DNA of 60,000 bases from the NCBI RefSeq assembly GCF_964355755.1, contig NC_092679.1:15988932-16048931 (forward strand), given 5' to 3'. Shown one piece after another: positions 46,936 to 57,097 of this stretch; position 1 is the stretch's first letter; each line of letters starts with the position of its first letter. The notes beneath the pieces were generated by a model that searched no databases, was not told where the DNA came from, and saw nothing but the letters and a program-made list of their open reading frames with translations. This DNA comes from Antedon mediterranea. Its lineage: Eukaryota > Echinodermata > Crinoidea > Comatulida > Antedonidae. A program made the position numbers and the translations under genes.

Positions 46936-48056
46936 AATTCTGCCCTCTGCAATTTCATATTTTTGAGAATCTTTTAAAATATTTTTAATCGCTAATCGTT
47001 TCTAGCAGGATTTTGTTTTTCGTTGATCGGGATATTTGATGTTTGTTTTCATTTTTTGCAGATAACCCTTTTTATGAATAGAAGTTATTACTTGTATTTA
47101 ACGAAACAAAGTTTTGTGGTTTTTTTTTACTTTTCAACTTTTGTGACATTTGACACATTTTAACAGATTTAACTTATCACAAAATACCTCGATAAATCAG
47201 AATTTAATGTTTACCAGAGGTGCATCGCGCAATCTAGCAACTAATCGATGTATGTAACCTTTTTAAAAAACAGAATTTACACATGGGTTTTGAAAAGCGT
47301 TTTTATTTAAAACCATTTTGTGAATTTTGGAGAGAACGAGAAATTTGATGAAAATTCGGGAGGCTCCTGGAGAAAACGTTTGGCATTAATAGCCGTATTT
47401 GGCAACGTACAAGGAATGAAAGCATTAAGGAGCGCTAACATGTTTCGTCTAACTCGAAGCTCCGTTCAAATGAGTACAAACCTATTCATACAATGATTAA
47501 CCTTTCTTGTATTATCAGTATTCTGTTTCTTTATACTCTAGGAGCCTATTCGTCATATTCACTTGTCACTGTGTTGATGTTGCCAGTCTTTAAAATGATC
47601 TTTCACCGCTGTTTATTATACACTAGCCACATTAGACATGTAGTGTCGGTAATTAGATATTACAGAAATTCAACTTGTCGTCTTGCAATTTCCTTTAAAT
47701 TATAATTCACAATGATTATAGGTAATTTATCAATAACATGATATTTAAGAAAACTAATTTGTCTGTTTCGACAAAAGGAAACATGAATAATAGCTTACAA
47801 AAACAACCTGTCGAGGTTAGTACATTTTGTATTTCATAGAACCCCTATGGTGAGGACAAGTTAAAGTGTATGAGGAGTGGACACTAAATAGTTTGTTTAC
47901 GATTTCCATATTTTTTTTTTCTAATTTCCGCTGTCTAATCTGTGATTGAATTTTTATGCCAAAAAAATAATATATAGATACACAATTTCTCTCCAACTGA
48001 TTTACTGTAGTTTTTTATGGTATTTCAATATTGTCAGTATTTTGTAGAAATTTAGA
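46936..48056. other. Noncoding, left flank of the LTR element
   Basis: CTCCTGGAGAAAACG and TAGCCGTATTTGGCAACG (47388) are dispersed-repeat scraps. No gene supported. Confidence 0.4.
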
Positions 48057-48061
48057 CAGCG
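48057..48061. repeat. Target-site duplication, left copy
   Basis: CAGCG beside the LTR element; the right flank has CAGTG (53735-53739), one mismatch. With the outer flanks TAGA and TCTA, the empty site would read TAGACAGTGTCTA, a palindrome. Confidence 0.55.
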
Positions 48062-48228
48062 ACAACTTGGTAATAATATAGACAATACTCACACAGATAA
48101 CCGATACTTGAGGTATAACAATAATGTAACTTTATTAACAAAGCAAACAGTAAACATTCGTATGTAAAACAACAACAACAAGGGGGCTCATATGGAGCGC
48201 CGTACGTGACATAACAGCCAAACTGGCG
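48062..48228 (-). repeat. 3' LTR of the Gypsy-type element
   Basis: 167 bp, from ACAACTTGGTAATAATATAG to GCCAAACTGGCG on the plus strand. AATAAA on the sense (minus) strand is at 48131-48136. It lacks 13 bp present in the other LTR, between ACACAGATA and ACCGATAC. Confidence 0.9.
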
Positions 48229-48234
48229 TGACTA

Positions 48235-48261
48235 CCTTTTTTTTTTTTTTTTCCTTTTCTC
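48235..48261 (-). promoter_or_regulatory. Polypurine tract
   Basis: Plus strand CC, a long T run, CCTTTTCTC; on the element strand an unbroken purine run ~6 bases before the 3' LTR. It is in the position of the plus-strand primer site. Confidence 0.75.
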
Positions 48262-48401
48262 AAAAAAAAACAAAGTCAACAACAAAAACGGCAAATCGGG
48301 ACAAACTGTGAATCAAATATAAAAAATTGAAAAACGAGCTTTCATCGGGTAGACTGCCCTCCAGCTTGGGGATTATTCTGCCCCACAATACTTATCAGGA
48401 A
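48262..48401 (-). other. 3' untranslated part of the element
   Basis: Between the gag-pol stop and the polypurine tract; no open frame, no envelope-like gene. Confidence 0.7.
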
Positions 48402-51400
48402 TCACTTGTCAAGTACAAAATCGTTAAGATGAGTGGGTAAGCGATGACTGCGAGTAGATCGTCTGGGTTCTATCACTGGTGGTGGAATAACGACTTTATG
48501 AAGGTCGGTGAGAGGGCGGACATCATCAGAAGCAGCAGGAGTTAAGAACTCTGAGTCGGTACCAGCAGGCAATGGATCAACCTGGTAAGCGTGATCGGCT
48601 GGGGTTGACAGCTCAATAGGTATTTCTGTACGCGGTGGCTCAGGAATTTGATAATCATCATCGCTGTTCGAGTCCTCTTGGTAATAATGTTGCGATCGAG
48701 GAGATGGTGACGAGGGAACCTTGTAGCATTCCGTACGCTTGACTTTGTACGCCGTACTACGTAACTGAGAACCGATAAATTTGCGGATATTGCACCAAGT
48801 GTTATCAACCGACGTTACGAGATAGCGATGACGGGCCTTTGACTTGTTGCGATCGGCTAAGACGTACACAAGATCACCAACATCAATATCGGAGCTTGCT
48901 GGAAAACGGCCCGTTGGAGCCTTTGATCTTTCACTATGTGCATGATTGGCTAAACGACGTTTGTGCTGTGAGATAATTAATTGACTGTCAGACAGAGGAA
49001 TTTGGTCGTTAGTAAACTGGTCGCGTTGTGTCCACATCTCCCTAGAAGAGAGACCACATGAGCGTAGTCGAGAGTTTAAGCAAGCCATAGTAATTTTGAG
49101 CATAGTTGGGGTGACTAATCCACCAGTGGGTTCTTGTGTAAGAAGTTCGTCTTCTACTTCACGTACGGCCTTTTCGGCGATTGGATTCTTATTTGGGTTT
49201 TTGGTTCTTCCTAGCTCAATCATTATTCTGTGGTGCGCTAACAACTTATCGCTGACCAACGAAGCAAATCCAGGAGCAGGGTCGGTGCGAATTACAGCGT
49301 GTGGGCCGTCAAGAGGCCTGAGCTCGATACAAAGGCGGATTAAACCGTCTCGTAGACTGTCGTGACGTTCGCTGTCGATAATGCACGCGACTGTAAATGA
49401 TGTTACACACTCTCGCATCACTAGAATAAGTTGTCGTTCACGCTTAATTACATCAGCAGCGAAGGTGGTACCAACTGCATCGGGTGGGTCTCCGGTGGAC
49501 TGCGGGATAACGGTATGTGGAATAGAGCGAAGGGCAGCGCAGTGGTGACATCTTGCTGAGATACGCTCCACAGAGGCATCCATGTCGAGAGCGAAGAAAT
49601 ATCTACGAACGATCGTTTTAAGCTGATGGCACGAAGGGTGGTCAAAACGCAGATGAAGTGCTGTGAGAAGGCCCTCGAGGACATCACGAGGAACAACAAT
49701 ACATTCGCGTACGGGTGCGAGTGGCTCATCCCTACGAACGACCAAAAGACCATCCTTGGCTATGGTAGAAAATCGTAGAAGGCGCTTGACATCTTTAATG
49801 TTTGTGATTTTTTTGTGGGGGCGAGTACCCTGAGAAAGGTGAGCGTGAGTGCGTCGTAGGACCGGACATTCAGACTGGATGGCCAGCCAGGCAGGACGAC
49901 TAGTGAAAGGTAGCTTTGTGGAGCCAGATATAACGTCTTTAATGTTCACTTGGAAAACAACAGAGTCTTCGGTTTGTTGGACAAAAGAGCAGATTTGGCA
50001 AGAAGGAGCGTCACAAGGTTGTGCGTTCCTGCTCCCGAAGTCGGACGGCATATTTGCGGAACCTGCGAGGTGGTGAACAGATGCGTGATAGCGGCTAACA
50101 GTGGATAAGAAGGTTGAAACCCGAGGACTCACAGAGAATTCACCTCTGCACAACTTTTCGTAGGCTTGGACACATGGCTTACTGTCTGTCAAAATGTGTG
50201 CCTGATGTGCGGATTGTATGATAAATGGACTAAAGTGTTTTGTGGATGCGGCAATTGAAAGAGCTTCGACTTCACATGGTAACCAGGTCATTTGTCGTCC
50301 GCGTAGTTTAGCGCTATAAAAACCAGCGAGTAATGGTTTGCTGTCACGGGAGACATACAAGGTGGAAGCTATGCCATATTTCTTGACGGCGCCATCAGTT
50401 ACAATCCACAATTGGTCACTTGCTCGTGGGATGGCAATCGTGTGTGGTGAGTTGAGGATAGATTGCGCACTTGCGAAACTAGCGAGCAATTCGTCAGACC
50501 AGTCTATCTTCTCTTGGGATTGTCGTCCAGCGACAGCAGCTTCAAGAGGTGACAAAATAGGTGCACATCGCGGGAGAACGCGAGATAGCATCTTAAATGC
50601 GCCAATGAACGATCGTAATCCGGTCACGGTGACTGGTCTCGGGCAGCTAGATAATGTTGAGATGCGATGAGAGCTAGCTCGGAGTGTCCCTTGGCTCCAT
50701 ATCCACCCAAGAATGTTAGTAGTCTTAGGACAGATAACGGTTTTGGTAGCGGATAAATGTAGTCCTGAGTTGGATAGTGCATGAAGGATTCTTCTCCATA
50801 CGTTCAAGACCTCTTCAACTGTATTACCGCCGCAGTAAAGATCATCAGCGAGTTTTGTAGCTGAACCTTCTTCTAAAAAATCACCCACTACTCTGCTTAG
50901 AAGTTCTTCCAATGCGGTTTCTGACCCCGGCATGCCCATTGCGCAACGGGTATATACCCTGACACCGTGAAATGGAGTGACGATTCCGCAATATTTCATA
51001 GACGGTTTTGAAAGTGGAATTTGGTAGAAAGCGTTGGTAAGATCCGTTGTTATAATGTATTTCCACTGTCCGATTTTAAGAAGAGTGGAGTCGACGTCAG
51101 GCATGAGTGACGGTTGTGGTTTGCTGTACCTGCCGACATCGGCAAAGGATGTCACTAATCTGGAACCGCCGTTGGGTTTCTTCACGAGGAATGACGGATT
51201 GAGATATTCTACAGCAACTCCAACATCTTCTGGACGGGCAAAAACTCCAAGTGTTTCGAGTTCGTCGAACTTGTGTTGTAGTTCGAGGAGCTTGTCTCTT
51301 GCATACTGAGGAAGGCGACCTTTGCGTTGTGGGGGTTGGACTGGTCCCATATTTACGGTGGCAACAAACGGGCCTACAGCACCATTATAACCTTTAAAGG

Positions 51401-53309
51401 AAGGGTTGAAAATGTCATCATACTCCTTGTGGAGGCTAGTAAATTGTTCGAGTATGTTGCGAGGTAGAATGCTATCCGGATCCAGCTTAATGCTATCAGA
51501 GAAGCAAGTGTGAACTGTTGTAGTGCTAAGCTTTGGTGGTTTAATCGGGGATGATGAAGTGTCAGGTAGGTTAGGTGTAAACACAGGGCTAGCTTGGCAA
51601 AACTGTTCATTGCGTGAAAGCACTTTGGGTTCGTCTGACAGGTTAGGAATGCGAATTCGTCCGGCAACGCACGATATGATACGTGGTTCAGGCCAAACAT
51701 GAGATGGCAAAGATGTTTTCGAGATTGGTGCATCAACGCGAGGTTCAATAGCAACAGTGTCTATGTGGGTGAGGTCATTTGGGAGTGAAAGTTCAATGTA
51801 ACTACCTGGCCATATCACAGTGTGTGTTGAGGGAGCACGGAGAACATGAGCGCGTCTGATCGAGTGGCATTCGGACAAAGTGGTAGGCAAGGAGCCATAG
51901 ATGTATGTTGTGCCATCGGCCATAACTACTTGACGCTTAGCGGGGCGGATAGAAATATCATTCTGTTCCATAAACGGTGTACCAGCGAGTAGCTCAACGT
52001 CGAGGTCCTTAACGACGAGGCCATTGAAAGTCAAGTCTTTATTGTCACGTGTAAAGGTGACGTTTGTCTCGCCCATAACCTGTAACTGCGAAGATCCATC
52101 GGCTTGGTGTGCTGATTGACTACTGGGCTTAATCTGAACGCCAAGTAAACGTGCAGTTGATTCACGGATCATGTTGCCAGTAGCACCGCTGTCTATAGTA
52201 ATATGTACGGTATTATAGCCGTGAAAGGCTTCGAGATATGGCGACTGACGTACCTGTATTCGAAGAGCTGAGGATGAACCAGATGGTGGGTCGTTGGGAT
52301 CCTCGACACGGGTGGAATCCTGTTCATAGCAGTAACTGTCGTCATCGTCGAAGATGTTTGCGGCCCGGGCACGTGCCATGTAGCGGCGGTCGCGTTCCGG
52401 AAGGAACTTGCACTCACTGAGAAAGTGGCGGTCTGGTCGTCCACCTTGTTTACAAAATGGGCAGCATTTATTTGGTTTGTTATTGTATGTCTGAGTATTG
52501 AATGTCTTAGGTGGGTAGCGGGAACGCGGTGGTTGAGAAGGAAGAGAAGCTGGTCTTTGAAACGGTAAAATCGCTGAACGCATGACTCTTGTGTCATCGG
52601 AAGTTTTGATTTCTTCTAATAGGGAAGTCATAGCTTGTGAAATTTCAGGCTTGATGGACGCCAGTGTACGTGAGCGAAGCTCTGTGCCATACCTCTGTTT
52701 GACGAGTTGGGGAAGTGAAGGGTGAACTAAGCGTAGCCATGTCAGTGTGAGTAGGTTTTCAAGTGAAGGGGTGAGTTCTTCGTCTTCCGTAATAGGTTGA
52801 TTGTGGTGAGTTATAACACTGTCTGCTTGAAGAAGATTGTCATCAATGAAAGCTAGCAAACGTTGGTATAGATCCTCTGGGCGTTCATCTGGGCCCAGAC
52901 TAATGTTAGCAAACTCTAAGAAATGAGCCCCACTAGATTGGAACCCGTAATGTAATCGTATGCATTGCCAGATGCAAGGTAGTGATGTGGATGATTTTAC
53001 GATAGTGTTTCTTGAGATTACAGGGCAATAGTTAGCAATTTGACCTAACATTAGTTCCAACATGGTTACTTTCTGTTGTGCAGATAAAGCATTAGCTACG
53101 TTGTCTTCAAAACCATTGTCATCAGTGAACCCTCGGAGTGGGGAAGCTCTGGTTTTCTTGCCCCACGAGAAACCTTCCACCAGGAAATTGGCGAATTTAG
53201 TGTCTAATGTTAACGTGTACATGAGGTTTTGACGCCAATTCTCAAATGTGTTTATTGTTTCGTTTTTACCTAAGCACCATTGCTTGGGGGCACGATTGGA
53301 TGCAGCCAT
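48402..53309 (-). CDS. Gag-Pol polyprotein of Ty3/Gypsy-type retrotransposon, 1635 aa
   Basis: One continuous frame. Gag-like helical region ~1-250; zinc knuckle at 283-300 (C-x2-C-x8-H-x4-C, longer than the usual x4). Aspartic protease DSGATG at 373-378, then LLAGTPF at 440-446. Reverse transcriptase ~660-890: TDLTNAFYQIPL (Asp756), MGMPGS at 791-796 and the catalytic box LADD at 820-823. RNase H ~965-1095: Asp972, Glu1013, Asp1042 and Asp1090 visible. Integrase: HHCC zinc site His1219, His1224, Cys1254, Cys1257; catalytic Asp1286, Asp1343, Glu1379 with 35 residues between the last two. The C-terminal region has DVGDLVYVLADR and a basic RRSTRSHR tail. Gag and Pol are fused without frameshift or stop. 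All catalytic residues are present, so it may be active. Confidence 0.95.
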   Translation of the reverse strand: MAASNRAPKQWCLGKNETINTFENWRQNLMYTLTLDTKFANFLVEGFSWGKKTRASPLRGFTDDNGFEDNVANALSAQQKVTMLELMLGQIANYCPVISRNTIVKSSTSLPCIWQCIRLHYGFQSSGAHFLEFANISLGPDERPEDLYQRLLAFIDDNLLQADSVITHHNQPITEDEELTPSLENLLTLTWLRLVHPSLPQLVKQRYGTELRSRTLASIKPEISQAMTSLLEEIKTSDDTRVMRSAILPFQRPASLPSQPPRSRYPPKTFNTQTYNNKPNKCCPFCKQGGRPDRHFLSECKFLPERDRRYMARARAANIFDDDDSYCYEQDSTRVEDPNDPPSGSSSALRIQVRQSPYLEAFHGYNTVHITIDSGATGNMIRESTARLLGVQIKPSSQSAHQADGSSQLQVMGETNVTFTRDNKDLTFNGLVVKDLDVELLAGTPFMEQNDISIRPAKRQVVMADGTTYIYGSLPTTLSECHSIRRAHVLRAPSTHTVIWPGSYIELSLPNDLTHIDTVAIEPRVDAPISKTSLPSHVWPEPRIISCVAGRIRIPNLSDEPKVLSRNEQFCQASPVFTPNLPDTSSSPIKPPKLSTTTVHTCFSDSIKLDPDSILPRNILEQFTSLHKEYDDIFNPSFKGYNGAVGPFVATVNMGPVQPPQRKGRLPQYARDKLLELQHKFDELETLGVFARPEDVGVAVEYLNPSFLVKKPNGGSRLVTSFADVGRYSKPQPSLMPDVDSTLLKIGQWKYIITTDLTNAFYQIPLSKPSMKYCGIVTPFHGVRVYTRCAMGMPGSETALEELLSRVVGDFLEEGSATKLADDLYCGGNTVEEVLNVWRRILHALSNSGLHLSATKTVICPKTTNILGWIWSQGTLRASSHRISTLSSCPRPVTVTGLRSFIGAFKMLSRVLPRCAPILSPLEAAVAGRQSQEKIDWSDELLASFASAQSILNSPHTIAIPRASDQLWIVTDGAVKKYGIASTLYVSRDSKPLLAGFYSAKLRGRQMTWLPCEVEALSIAASTKHFSPFIIQSAHQAHILTDSKPCVQAYEKLCRGEFSVSPRVSTFLSTVSRYHASVHHLAGSANMPSDFGSRNAQPCDAPSCQICSFVQQTEDSVVFQVNIKDVISGSTKLPFTSRPAWLAIQSECPVLRRTHAHLSQGTRPHKKITNIKDVKRLLRFSTIAKDGLLVVRRDEPLAPVRECIVVPRDVLEGLLTALHLRFDHPSCHQLKTIVRRYFFALDMDASVERISARCHHCAALRSIPHTVIPQSTGDPPDAVGTTFAADVIKRERQLILVMRECVTSFTVACIIDSERHDSLRDGLIRLCIELRPLDGPHAVIRTDPAPGFASLVSDKLLAHHRIMIELGRTKNPNKNPIAEKAVREVEDELLTQEPTGGLVTPTMLKITMACLNSRLRSCGLSSREMWTQRDQFTNDQIPLSDSQLIISQHKRRLANHAHSERSKAPTGRFPASSDIDVGDLVYVLADRNKSKARHRYLVTSVDNTWCNIRKFIGSQLRSTAYKVKRTECYKVPSSPSPRSQHYYQEDSNSDDDYQIPEPPRTEIPIELSTPADHAYQVDPLPAGTDSEFLTPAASDDVRPLTDLHKVVIPPPVIEPRRSTRSHRLPTHLNDFVLDK

Positions 53310-53554
53310 TGTTGTGGTGTTTATACAAAGTGTACTGAATGAAACGTTATTCCTCTATTGACGAACGGAGAATTACAGCGACTGCAGTATGCGCCGGTCA
53401 GTTGCTCGCCTGTGGATGTGCGATAACGGCAGTATAAGTACTATAGTTATAGGGCTAGGCCTAGGTCTGCCTCCTGTGTAGACGGTAAGTCGATATTCTT
53501 GTGGGCAGTAAAATGTGTTGCGTAGGATTTTCGTCTCCCGACGCTGCCACCACG
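53310..53554 (-). promoter_or_regulatory. Element leader with probable primer-binding region
   Basis: 245 bp between the 5' LTR and the ATG. On the element strand the LTR is followed by GCG and then TGGTGGCAGCGTCGGGAG. A TGG-starting tract next to the LTR is where a tRNA primer site is expected. The tRNA is not identified: the match to any one tRNA end that I can judge is partial. Confidence 0.55.
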
Positions 53555-53734
53555 CCAACTTGGTAATAATATAGACAATACTCACACAGATAATACAACT
53601 GAATAACCGATACTTGAGGTATAACAATAATGTAACTTTATTAACAAAGCAAACAGTAAACATTCGTATGTAAAACAACAACAACAAGGGGGCTCATATG
53701 GAGCGCCGTACGTGACATAACAGCCAAACTGGCG
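53555..53734 (-). repeat. 5' LTR of the Gypsy-type element
   Basis: 180 bp. Identical to the 3' LTR apart from 13 extra bases (ATACAACTGAATA region, 53590-53604) and one base at the inner edge. AATAAA on the sense strand at 53637-53642. Confidence 0.9.
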
Positions 53735-53739
53735 CAGTG
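53735..53739. repeat. Target-site duplication, right copy
   Basis: CAGTG, paired with CAGCG at 48057-48061. Confidence 0.55.
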
Positions 53740-55278
53740 TCTACTTACTACACGTAAGTTACCATATGAAAATATACAAAAATTCAGCCAAAATTGTCTG
53801 TGTTAATTGCTTATGGGAGGTAAAGTTACCATACAAAAATATACAAAAATTCACATTTTTGCAGTCAAAAAGTGTCTCTGGCCACATGCAGGAGGTGTAC
53901 GATTACATATGCAATAATTAGATAGAAAGAGCATGGGATATTATGTTCATTATGGAAGATGTCTGCTTACGAGAGGTGTATGTCTGCACAGGGAGGTTCA
54001 CTGTACAGTATATAAAAATAATCAATCTTGAAGCGTTTTTCACCCACTACTGTATTTTTGCACAATATTTATTATTAATAACCATCATTATCGTTTGGTT
54101 GTTAATTTGTTTTATATAGTATAAATTCAAACTTTCTATAAATATATATTATTATTTTAGAAATTTATTTATATTAATATCTTAAAAGTTGGCATTAGAA
54201 CATTCTTTAGTGTTTTTTTGTAATTTTTTCCCCCTTTTCAGAGACTTTTAATACATATTTAAATTTAAAACTTACATTACACTACATCCTTTAAATACTT
54301 TTATTAAAAACAGTTTTGTTAATATATTAAAACAAATTACTTAGTCCAGACCACTTTCTATAAAATTCATTCTTTAGTTTTTGGTTGTACAATAGATTTT
54401 CAGAGGAAACTACACAATGCAAATCTTTATTGAAATATTGTAAACATTTACTGTAAAAATGTAAAACCCTTGTGCATATATTCATGTATAATTTATGTCC
54501 TCTGAAATCTGATAGTGTTTACTCGATAACAATTTTAATTTTTGCTTCAAACTCGTTGAAAATGATCAGAGCTGCTAGCCGATTAGTTAGTGGTTTTTAT
54601 TAGACACAAAGGAATATTTTAACGTTGGTTGGATTGTCTACTATCTTAGAAGACATGGAAATGTAAAGGATTTATATCTCAGTTTATGGCGTTTGTGATC
54701 CACCATTTTGTGTGTCAACAACCATGCATACATCTTCTTCGTATTATATTCTTTCTCAATTTGAAAGTATGATAATAAACATATATAAAAGTTAATTCCA
54801 ATAAAATGTTTATTTGAAACAATAAAAAAGATAAATTCTTATTTACTGTGTGTGTATAATATTACAGATCTTGGTCTCTGTTAACTAGTAAACTAGGCCT
54901 AGTTAACTTTGATAATGAATGAAATCAAAAACTCTGATTAACAAAATTCAAACAATGTCAGTTATTCCACAATTAAGCAAGAAATATTTCTTACTACAAA
55001 AAATGACGCTCATCTTACGATAACTACCGTCTACATGCATCTCAATATTTATCAGCAAATGTTTTCGTAGACTCTCTTTTCCCAGACTTGCTTTTTGGGG
55101 TGTGCGCATGCTCAGTCCGAGTTTCCAAATACCCATTTTTTCAGCCGTAGTAACCTATGAGCTACCGCATGGTAATGCCTTTGTTCTCTTGAATATAACT
55201 GCTTAAAGGAGCGGTGCTATAAATGTATATGAATATTTTCATGCATATCTAATACAGTCAAGATAAACAATTTATTGG
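53740..55278. other. Noncoding, right flank of the LTR element
   Basis: A ~70-bp direct repeat (AAGTTACCATA..AAAATATACAAAAATTCA) at 53756-53855. TAGGCCTA at 54894 within a longer AACTAGGCCTAGTT palindrome. No gene. Confidence 0.45.
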
Positions 55279-55667
55279 CCTATAGAGTATCACGGTGTGA
55301 CGTCACAACGAAAGAGGGCGCTGTATGGTTGCTAGACAACCAAAAAATGCGTTCAACGCTACTATATTGATAAACTGTAAAGATCTGTATTTCTATCAAA
55401 TTATGTATCTTAGCTTGATTTTTTTTTAACTTAAACTGTAGTTGAAAAATAAATGATTATTAAAAACAAATGTTTATTGATCTTTTGAAATTTTAGTTTT
55501 TTTTTATTGAAAATTATTAAGTTTTAAAATGACTACTTCAATAAGCCTATTCCAAACCATTGGTGACTTTGGAGTCACTCAGGCAGGTTTGAACGCATTT
55601 TTAGTTGCGCTAGCAACCACGTAGCGCCACCTACCGTCATGACGTCAGCACCGTGATACTCTATAGG
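55279..55667. mobile_element. TIR element, family E
   Basis: The left arm starts CCTATAGAGTATCACGGTG and the right arm is its complement; the inverted repeat extends ~80 bp (GACGTCA, GGCGCT, TGGTTGCTAG, AAAAATGCGTTCAA) with small differences. 389 bp with an AT-rich centre. No coding capacity. A TA or TATA target is possible. Confidence 0.8.
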
Positions 55668-56757
55668 TAAACAGGATGAGAATGGTAAAATGTTAATTGA
55701 GTTCACAATTTCAAATTTGTCGACATTCAAACAACTCCTGAAATCCCAATTCGCATTTTCTTTAGTTTTAGCTCTTCTTTTTTCTGTTGATTGTTCAGCG
55801 CTTAGAGGCGTCCTCCATTTTGCGCTATAGTAAATTGAACATTATTATTAATTCAACAATAAAAGTGAAACCAATATCCGGGTTACATTGAGTAATTACT
55901 AAAGGTATTATGCATTTTCTAAGGGAAAACTTATTTTATATTATTGACATGAAAACTAATATAATGATACTTAGTGTATGTCCGATCTCCGGTTACAAAA
56001 CGTAACCCATAGTTTCCTCACTGCCTTGTTTTAGACTCCTCCGCTATGAAACTAAAATGAACAATAAGTAACGTGTAAACAATTATTTGTTTAATCCAGA
56101 CAAATTTATCGAGGATGATTTGAAAATAGTTTCATAGAATCGTCACGTACTGGGAGATGAAATCGTGTTATTTGCAATTTGGCAAACCAGACGCAACAAC
56201 AACGATATTAACAAACAAGGTCAAAAGGTTGGTTTTTGCGTATTACAAAAGATATTACATATGAACATGATACCTATTTAATCACGGTATTAATACTAAT
56301 AGTTATATTCTCATCTGACATCATCGCAAGATGGACATTAGGCCACCAATCATATTGAAGTATAGAGAGACAGGCTATGTGATGTTTTTTTATGTGTCCT
56401 GTTTACAAAAATAATACATCAGTATAATAATTAGATGTTATTTTTTATATGTATGTTGTTGGTAAACATTCTAAATCTTGCAATTGTTACTTTTGTATTT
56501 GATATATTGTCAACTTCATCAAACTATTGTTTCGATTGGTCTGTAAAAAACACCACTAGTCTTCTTTTAGTTGACGATCATGCGTTTCTGCTGGCTCCCC
56601 ATCCTGCATCAACTCGTTTAAGCAAACACATAAGCGTGTGAATGGTCATATTCTCTGATGTTTCTATCAATGTTGTGTTTCCTTTTTCTTTTCAAAATTG
56701 TTGAAAGAAATATTGTCAATACACTATCAGCTATAGAACCTCTTCTTTGGGACAATC
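55668..56757. other. Noncoding, no gene recognised
   Basis: A 68-codon frame (56435-56641) has no recognisable family. A family I scrap (TAGAACCTCTTCTTTGGGAC) abuts the next element at 56734. Confidence 0.4.
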
Positions 56758-56842
56758 TTAAACTCTGTTTGTGCCTAAATATGGTAGTAATATGCCCAAA
56801 TATGCTAGTGGTGTGACATCATCATGTCCATGGGCACCTTTT
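56758..56842. mobile_element. Family A MITE fragment
   Basis: TTAAACTCTGT, CTAAATATGGTAGTAATATG and GACATCATCATGTCCATGG follow the family interior; the right arm is lost. Confidence 0.6.
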
Positions 56843-56849
56843 TTAGAAC

Positions 56850-57097
56850 TATAGCACCCGATTCCCAGTGCTGTATCCCCACATACTATCTATTTCAAAA
56901 GTATCATAGGAATATGTGTGATACAGCATCTCATTTATATCACATTATGTGGTGCCTGTATCTTGTAAGGTTAGGTTAAGGGATAGGTTAATACTAGATA
57001 CATGTGAAGCACATGTGATGTTATTTATTATTATTACTAAATATTCCTATGATACTTCAGAAATAGATAATACAGTATCGAGAATCGGCTGACTATA
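56850..57097. mobile_element. TIR element, family F
   Basis: Left TATAGCACCCGATTC and right GAATCGGCTGACTATA are imperfect inverted ends. A second inverted block, ATCTATTT..AAGTATCATAGGAATAT, lies inside. 248 bp, noncoding. Confidence 0.7.

Larger units (their letters stand above)
48062..53734 (-). mobile_element. Complete Ty3/Gypsy-type LTR retrotransposon
   Basis: About 5.67 kb. In element order (minus strand): 5' LTR 53734-53555, leader with priming region, single gag-pol frame 53309-48402, polypurine tract 48261-48235, 3' LTR 48228-48062. LTR copies agree at every position except one 13-bp indel and one edge base, and the frame is uninterrupted, so the insertion is recent. No envelope gene. 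The domain order protease, RT, RNase H, integrase is that of Ty3/Gypsy rather than Copia. LTR ends are not the usual TG...CA, so the edges carry an uncertainty of a few bases. Confidence 0.93.

Noticed and set aside
49096-50670. Plus-strand open frames opposite the retrotransposon
   Set aside because: Shadows of the gag-pol frame; no homology of their own and no splice context.
48062-53734. Envelope gene, i.e. an endogenous retrovirus
   Set aside because: Only ~140 bases lie between the pol stop and the polypurine tract; there is no room for an envelope frame.
48053-53743. TAGACA/TGTCTA flanks as terminal inverted repeats of the LTR element
   Set aside because: They lie outside the LTRs and are better explained as a palindromic target split by a 5-bp duplication.
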